Assembly (NCBI GenBank): GCA_030705745.1
Contig: JAUZPT010000076.1
Span: 1 to 10,258, forward strand
Reading direction: 5' to 3'
DNA length: 10,258 bases
Source of the DNA: Bacillota bacterium
GTDB lineage: Bacteria; Bacillota; Bacilli; Bacillales; Cytobacillaceae
Below the pieces are notes generated by a model. That model saw nothing but the letters and a program-made list of their open reading frames with translations, had not been told where the DNA came from and did not search any database. Below are positions 5,914 through 10,258 of the stretch, piece by piece; position 1 is the stretch's first letter, and each line of letters begins with the position of its first letter. The position numbers and the translations under genes were made by a program.

Positions 5914-7641
5914 CTAATGCTTGAACCAGATCTTCGGGAAATCTACCCAGCCTTTTCCGTTTACTTTTACGCCCTGCAAGGATTCGTGGGAGAGGGTGCT
6001 GACGGTTTTGTAGTTCAGGAATAGGAGTCCGTATTGTGCTTTTATGATTTCCTCGATTTGATGCAGTTCGCGATAGATGGTATCGATGCCCTGATTTGAT
6101 AAAGCTCGTTTTACTCTCGTTTCGACCTCCATAGAGAGTGACTCGTCAAGATGTGGCTTGATAAAACCGGCAGGGGACATATATGCTTCGATTAACCGGA
6201 TGATTCCTTCGCTCATGACAACCTCGAAAAGTATAAAATCCGCACGTTCGATGATTGAAGAATTCAGCAGATCCTTCCAGGGAAGAATGGTAATCTCCAA
6301 AGCTATCCCGAACCGTTTGTATTTTTCCTGCAGCCAAAGTGCGTCAGGTAAATGGCGCTCATATGTATACAAATGCAAAATTTCCCCGTCGTAGCTACTC
6401 GCCTGCAATGCTTCCAATGCTTCCTTCCAATCATACATAACATCATCTGTCCGTTCACACAGATCGAGCTGGAAACTGTGTGCGGGACGATACCGGGGCC
6501 CGCCTAATTCCTCCGCCAGTTCTTCACGATTAATAAGGTGGTACAATGCTTTGCGAAAATTCCGATCCTGAAGGGGTCCGGTTTTTTTTGCATTGAGCGT
6601 TAACACGCTTGTGCCGCAAAGGAGCTCTTCCTCGCCCCAATCGGATATTGTACTTTTCTCTGTTTCTCCTGTATTCACCGTTAATAAATGAAACTTCGGT
6701 TCAAATCCCGTAATGTCAGGAACGCGAAGGATTTCGATCCGGTCGATAAACGCACGTCCTGAAAAATAATGGTCGTGGGCCTCAAACACGCATGTGTCCG
6801 CGTTTTGTGAAAGTGCTTTGTATGGTCCGGTCCCAATCCGCGAAGCAACCTTTGAAACAATGGAACAGGGAGTATAGCTTAAAAAATGCAACAACAAATA
6901 ATTGGGTTCATAAAGAAAAATTTTAACCGAATAGCGTGAAATCGCCTCAATTTCAGCAATATTTGCCGCCACCCAATGCAACTTGTCATCTCGCAATCTT
7001 TCCAGGCTGTTTTGAACATCCGCGGAGGTCAATTCCTTCCCATCGTGAAAATAAACGCGTTTTCTCAAATGGAATGTCCATTCTGTTCCGGTTACATTTA
7101 CTTCCCAATGGTGGCTTAAAGAGGGCTCGATCTCCTTTGTTTCAAAATTGTATTTTACCAAAGTGTCAAACACCTGCGTGACAAGGTGGGAATCCAGTGA
7201 ATAATAGGCTTCGGCGGGGTCAAGCGTATTGATGGCACGATAGATTGGCAGTTTAAGCATTTCAACATTTTCCACGACTGACACGCCGAAATAATTCGAC
7301 AGCCAGTTCAAGAATTGGCTAGTAAGCACATCTTCTTCGCTGTATTGTTTTAAAAAATCTGCCGCACCAGCGATATTCCCTTCCTTTACATAACTCTCCG
7401 CAATCTGCTGCAGAATGGCTTCTTTTGATAAAAGATACGTCATGACCGTCATGTGGCCTCTGCCTTTGCCTGACGTGAACGTAATCCACTTTGATTGCTC
7501 CATTTTCATCAAAAGGTTTTTGACATTCCTTTGTGAACAATAAAGAAGTTCCGCGAGCTCAGACATTGATACAGCAAAGGGTTCGCCTTCATCCATTGGA
7601 AAGGCCTGCCTGATTGCAAGTAAGTCCTCAAAAATCCGCAT
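5914..7641 (-). CDS. SgrR-like transcriptional regulator: winged helix fused to an ABC-type solute-binding domain
   Basis: The 575-residue protein is close in size to E. coli SgrR (about 550). An N-terminal winged helix-turn-helix (about 24-65, SMSELAELLYCSQRNVKNLL then a GKGRGH wing) belongs to the SgrR_N type. From about residue 131 (LPIYRAINTLDPAEAYYSLD) it is a family 5 extracellular solute-binding domain, with the typical FHDGKELTSADV at 198-209. There is no signal peptide, so the binding domain is a cytoplasmic ligand sensor, not a transporter part. Family knowledge: E. coli SgrR controls the sugar-phosphate stress RNA sgrS and the nearby MFS sugar exporter gene setA. Here too an MFS exporter gene lies next to it, divergently, so control of that exporter is the likely role. 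The ligand (sugar, peptide or other) is unknown. The ribosome site AAGGAGG, nine bases before the ATG, supports the start; a second GGAGG abuts the ATG. Confidence 0.85.
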   Translation of the reverse strand: MRIFEDLLAIRQAFPMDEGEPFAVSMSELAELLYCSQRNVKNLLMKMEQSKWITFTSGKGRGHMTVMTYLLSKEAILQQIAESYVKEGNIAGAADFLKQYSEEDVLTSQFLNWLSNYFGVSVVENVEMLKLPIYRAINTLDPAEAYYSLDSHLVTQVFDTLVKYNFETKEIEPSLSHHWEVNVTGTEWTFHLRKRVYFHDGKELTSADVQNSLERLRDDKLHWVAANIAEIEAISRYSVKIFLYEPNYLLLHFLSYTPCSIVSKVASRIGTGPYKALSQNADTCVFEAHDHYFSGRAFIDRIEILRVPDITGFEPKFHLLTVNTGETEKSTISDWGEEELLCGTSVLTLNAKKTGPLQDRNFRKALYHLINREELAEELGGPRYRPAHSFQLDLCERTDDVMYDWKEALEALQASSYDGEILHLYTYERHLPDALWLQEKYKRFGIALEITILPWKDLLNSSIIERADFILFEVVMSEGIIRLIEAYMSPAGFIKPHLDESLSMEVETRVKRALSNQGIDTIYRELHQIEEIIKAQYGLLFLNYKTVSTLSHESLQGVKVNGKGWVDFPKIWFKH

Positions 7642-7749
7642 CCTCCAATACCTCCTTGTAAAAGTGGAAAATTTCGGTCGTTCTTTTTGACATTTTTAAG
7701 GCACTACAATTTTCGTAAAATAAAAACAAAGAAGAAGGAGGAGAGTACA
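7642..7749. promoter_or_regulatory. Shared divergent control region of the SgrR-like regulator and the MFS exporter
   Basis: About 108 bp separate the two probable start codons. On the plus strand a perfect TTGACA lies at 7687-7692, but the candidate -10 hexamers TACAAT (7705-7710) and TAAAAT (7716-7721) are 12 and 23 bases away, neither optimal. TACAAT could pair with a weak T-rich -35 at 7682-7687. A strong AAGGAGG (7735-7741) precedes the exporter start. Any operator for the regulator should lie here; similar strings AAATTTCG and AATTTTCG occur on the plus strand, but no clear inverted repeat was found. Confidence 0.4.
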
Positions 7750-8970
7750 TTGAGACAAATTGCAGTATCCCCCATGAAAATTTCATTGTTTAGAAATAAA
7801 ACCTTTTCACTGTTGCTTTATAGCGGACTATTATTATCGATCGGAAATAAGCTGTATGAAATTGTTTTGCCGCTGGTGATGCTAGAAATCACCCATTCAC
7901 CGATTTCGATGACAAGTATGAGAACGGCAGAACTGCTGCCAAATATGTTTTTTGGCGTCTTCATTGGTGTCATTGTCGACCGAGTCGACAAAAAACGCTG
8001 GGTGCTATGGATGGTCGGGGTCCAAACCGTTTTACTTTTTTTATTGGTGCTGTTATTTAAAATTCAGTTTGAAACACTGTTTATTTACTATCTCATCGGA
8101 TTTCTGTTAATGACTTTTAATTACGGATACTTCAATGCACAAGTAAGTTTAACGAAAGTAACCGTCCCAAATGATCAGCTAACGTCAGCCAATGCGAAAT
8201 TTTCGCTGATTGAAACGCTCGTGAGCGTTTTGGCACCAGCATTTAGTGGCATCGTGTTTTTATTTTCAAGCCTGTCCGATGGAATTTTTCTTACAGCTAT
8301 ATGTTATTTTGTAAGTTTTGTTCTTTTAAGACAATTATCAATGAAAACGGAACATTTTAACAGTGAAAAAAGGAATTTCGGAAAAGAATTACTCGAAGGA
8401 TGGACGTTTTTTAAAAGCAATCGAGCGCTATCGACGGTGACACTCTTTGTCGTTTTCTTAAATTGCACCATGACGGTTGTGAGCACCACCATTCTATTCT
8501 ACGGAGAGAGCACTCTACATTTAACACCTTCTATGCTTGCCGTTGTACTATCGTTTACCGGTCTTGGTGGAATTGCCGGCAGCTTGGTCGTCAATAAAAT
8601 GCGAACAAATCTCGGGGTCGGAAAAATCTTTGGTCTTGCGATGCTGTTAAATGGAATAGGCTATGCTAGTCTGTTGTTTTTCCATGGCTTAATTGGCTTT
8701 TCGGTGACATTATTTTTCATAGGATTTGGCATCGCGATGCACACAATTTCCGTCTATACAATACGCCATGAACAAACACCTTCACATCTCATGGGAAGAA
8801 TCGGAGGCATTACCGGAACCATTTTTCGGATCGGCATGCCATTCACGATGTTTATTTCTGGCTATATGCTCACCTGGTGGGGGCCGTCTTCGATATTTAA
8901 AACGGCATTTATTTGGAATATTGTCTTTTTTATCTTGTATATTTTTACAAAATCATGGAAACTGAAGTAA
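7750..8970 (+). CDS. MFS efflux transporter (MefA/EntS-like, 12-TM drug or metabolite exporter type)
   Basis: The 406-residue, strongly hydrophobic protein has about 12 membrane segments, and the cytoplasmic loop 2-3 motif A of the major facilitator superfamily is present (GVIVDRVDKKRW, about residues 73-84). The overall pattern, including LFRNKTFSLLL at the start, fits the proton-driven exporters related to macrolide-efflux MefA and enterobactin exporter EntS. The substrate is unknown. Start choice: the longest frame begins at TTG 7687, but this has no ribosome site and would add 21 charged residues. The TTG at 7750 lies eight bases after a near-perfect AAGGAGG and gives a normal exporter N-terminus. 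It diverges from the SgrR-like regulator gene, which probably controls it. The HXXEE gene follows 85 bp downstream and may be co-transcribed. Confidence 0.85.
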   Translation: MRQIAVSPMKISLFRNKTFSLLLYSGLLLSIGNKLYEIVLPLVMLEITHSPISMTSMRTAELLPNMFFGVFIGVIVDRVDKKRWVLWMVGVQTVLLFLLVLLFKIQFETLFIYYLIGFLLMTFNYGYFNAQVSLTKVTVPNDQLTSANAKFSLIETLVSVLAPAFSGIVFLFSSLSDGIFLTAICYFVSFVLLRQLSMKTEHFNSEKRNFGKELLEGWTFFKSNRALSTVTLFVVFLNCTMTVVSTTILFYGESTLHLTPSMLAVVLSFTGLGGIAGSLVVNKMRTNLGVGKIFGLAMLLNGIGYASLLFFHGLIGFSVTLFFIGFGIAMHTISVYTIRHEQTPSHLMGRIGGITGTIFRIGMPFTMFISGYMLTWWGPSSIFKTAFIWNIVFFILYIFTKSWKLK

Positions 8971-9055
8971 TTCGAAGTCATGAAAAAGGAGGGTGAAATA
9001 GAGACGATTTTTTCGCCATATACTTTAGATCAGGAACGAATGCGGAGGTTTCAAC

Positions 9056-9592
9056 ATGTTAAATGTAATTAACTCCACGATAAGCCTTGAATCGTTGATA
9101 TGGTTATTTCCAATCACCTTTATGATCCATGATTTTGAGGAAATTATATTTGTGGAGTCCTGGTTTAAAAAGAACTATACAATCGTTGCCGATCGAATAC
9201 CTCGTCCATTTAGAAACACATTCCGGGAGTTTTCACAAACGACCGCAGCCAGGTTTTCTATCCCGGTATTTTTTCAATTAATACTGTATAGTTTTTCTTC
9301 TTATTTGGCAGTAGAGCAAAAGAAGTATGGCATGTTTGTTGGCTTCAATGTCCTTATTTTCCTTCATATTTTTACCCACCTTGGCCAGACGATCTATTTT
9401 CGGACGTACGCGTTGGGGACCGGAACGGCCATCTTCATTACGTTTCCATACTCAATTTATTTGTTTTATCGATTATTGTATGAAAACATAGTGACCTTTT
9501 TTGATTTCGTAAGTAGTGCCCCCTACGGACTATTGACGGTATTAGTGGTTCTATTCGGCCATAAACTGGCGCCGAAAATATTGAGACGATAA
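9056..9592 (+). CDS. HXXEE-domain membrane protein of unknown function
   Basis: The 178-residue membrane protein shows the signature of the HXXEE family: His25-Asp-Phe-Glu28-Glu29 at the end of the first hydrophobic segment, a second conserved histidine (His108 in IFTHLGQ), Arg116, and a glycine-rich GTGTA (121-125) before another membrane segment. About four or five membrane helices are likely. The conserved His and acidic residues inside the membrane suggest metal binding or catalysis, but no function is established for the family as far as I know. A GGAGG at 9044-9048, seven bases before the ATG, fixes the start. It lies 85 bp after the MFS exporter gene with no terminator between, so shared transcription is plausible. 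There is no T-tailed terminator directly after it; GGTAA (about 9606) and TTACC (about 9635) could form only a weak, long-loop stem. Confidence 0.8.
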   Translation: MLNVINSTISLESLIWLFPITFMIHDFEEIIFVESWFKKNYTIVADRIPRPFRNTFREFSQTTAARFSIPVFFQLILYSFSSYLAVEQKKYGMFVGFNVLIFLHIFTHLGQTIYFRTYALGTGTAIFITFPYSIYLFYRLLYENIVTFFDFVSSAPYGLLTVLVVLFGHKLAPKILRR

Positions 9593-9683
9593 ACATTGGT
9601 GGGAAGGTAACAATCGAAGGATTTATGGTTCTCCTTACCGGGTCGGATTTGAAGCGCAAAATTAGAAGAAAATAGGGATACAC

Positions 9684-9712
9684 AAAAAGCCCAGAGTATT
9701 TTGCTCTGGGCT
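9684..9712 (-). terminator. Rho-independent terminator of the metallo-beta-lactamase-fold gene
   Basis: On the minus strand a perfect 9-bp stem (AGCCCAGAG with CTCTGGGCT, 9704-9712 and 9688-9696) with a 7-base loop is followed by a short T-run (9684-9687), nine bases after the stop codon. The plus strand has no T-run after the stem, so it mainly serves the minus-strand gene, though the stem may also hinder read-through from the left. Confidence 0.8.
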
Positions 9713-9720
9713 AAGTTCTA

Positions 9721-10258
9721 TTATTCTATCATCATCGGTTTTATAGCTGGATCGTGATTAACAATCACTTGAAGGCAGTCTTTCCTTTTTGAAAAATCTT
9801 TTACCCATTCCAATGATTTTCTTGCGTATGCTTTATTTGTTGTGACTCCTGGCAATATCATCTTTTCCCAAGATTTCTCTCCATATCCTACATCGCTAGC
9901 TAATAAAAGCCATCCCTCATTCATTTTAACTAAAACAGAAAACATTCCGTCGCTGTGACCTGGAGTATGCACTAAAAACAGAGAACCATCTCCAAATAAA
10001 TCAAGCCCTTTATTAAAAGGTCCGTATGGTATGTCTTCTAAACGAAACGTTTCAACAGGAACACCGTCCCACATGGATTTTATATAGCCAGCTCTTTTGT
10101 GTGCATACTTCCATTCTATTTCACTTGCGAGAATTTTTTTTGCGTCTTGAACAGGTTTTAAACCGCTAACGTGGTCGGAATGTAGATGAGTTAATAAGAC
10201 ATAGTCAATTTCTTTACTCGTAACTCCAAAATGATTTAGTTTTTCACTTATGGAATCA
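9721..10258 (-). CDS. Metallo-beta-lactamase-fold hydrolase, AHL-lactonase-like, N-terminus cut off by the window edge
   Basis: The frame stays open from the stop at 9721-9723 to the right edge (about 178 residues), well beyond an internal Met at 10074. The upstream part contains the dinuclear zinc motif HLHSDH (HxHxDH, about 10171-10188). Further ligands follow in order: HTPGHSDG, ASDVGYG and NHDP. In the first the second His should bind metal. The Asp-x-x-Tyr of the second matches the Asp/Tyr pair of AHL lactonase AiiA, and the third gives the final His. These are all the residues expected of the N-acyl-homoserine lactonase branch, which opens lactone rings, but related Bacillus enzymes of unknown substrate share them. 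The first part of the protein (roughly 70-90 residues) is missing, so start and ribosome site cannot be judged. No signal peptide can be assessed. A terminator follows the gene. Confidence 0.82.
   Translation of the reverse strand, partial: DSISEKLNHFGVTSKEIDYVLLTHLHSDHVSGLKPVQDAKKILASEIEWKYAHKRAGYIKSMWDGVPVETFRLEDIPYGPFNKGLDLFGDGSLFLVHTPGHSDGMFSVLVKMNEGWLLLASDVGYGEKSWEKMILPGVTTNKAYARKSLEWVKDFSKRKDCLQVIVNHDPAIKPMMIE

Noticed and set aside
5914..7641. Secreted oligopeptide-binding lipoprotein of an ABC transporter
   Set aside because: The protein has no signal peptide or lipobox. It begins with a winged helix, and no permease or ATPase genes are adjacent, so the SgrR-like regulator reading fits better.
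9625..9675. A 16-codon frame after the HXXEE gene
   Set aside because: It is too short, with a poorly spaced ribosome site and no recognisable feature.

Overview
The window looks like a chromosomal stretch from a spore-forming, low-GC Gram-positive bacterium of the Bacillaceae (Bacillus, Neobacillus or a relative). The evidence is AT-rich DNA, strong AGGAGG-type ribosome binding sites, two probable TTG starts, a SleB-type (spore cortex hydrolase family) cell-wall enzyme, and protein families common in Bacillus. No rRNA, tRNA, CRISPR array, phage gene or intact insertion sequence was seen.

Layout. Bases 1-548 (minus) hold the N-terminal part of a NERD-domain protein that runs off the left edge. 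Upstream of it on the same strand is an HpaB-family flavin-dependent hydroxylase (640-2085). A divergent regulatory gap of about 300 bp leads to a membrane-anchored alpha/beta hydrolase (plus strand, to 3353), followed by an intrinsic terminator and a compact element with three possible stems (3461-3512). Next is a secreted LysM + SleB-type cell-wall hydrolase (3535-4308, minus) with an internal duplication. Divergent to it is a PLP-dependent threonine-aldolase-like enzyme (4576-5601, plus).

The convergent gap 5602-5913 is filled by a strictly 39-bp-periodic array of seven GC-rich palindromic cores. Then comes an SgrR-like regulator (5914-7641, minus), which joins a winged helix to an ABC-type solute-binding domain. 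It is transcribed divergently from an MFS exporter (start probably 7750, plus). An HXXEE membrane protein (9056-9592) follows the exporter. The right edge holds a metallo-beta-lactamase-fold hydrolase with AHL-lactonase-like active-site residues (9721 to the edge, minus) and its own terminator.

How the genes relate. Most are single-gene units of ordinary metabolism or envelope function. The one clear functional module is the SgrR-like regulator with the divergent MFS exporter, possibly also the HXXEE protein: a ligand-sensing regulator probably controls efflux of a small molecule. I do not see a convincing new defence or biosynthetic system. The features most worth a second look are the 39-bp palindrome array, the catalytic-helix duplication in the LysM/SleB protein, the three-stem intergenic element and the SgrR-MFS pair.
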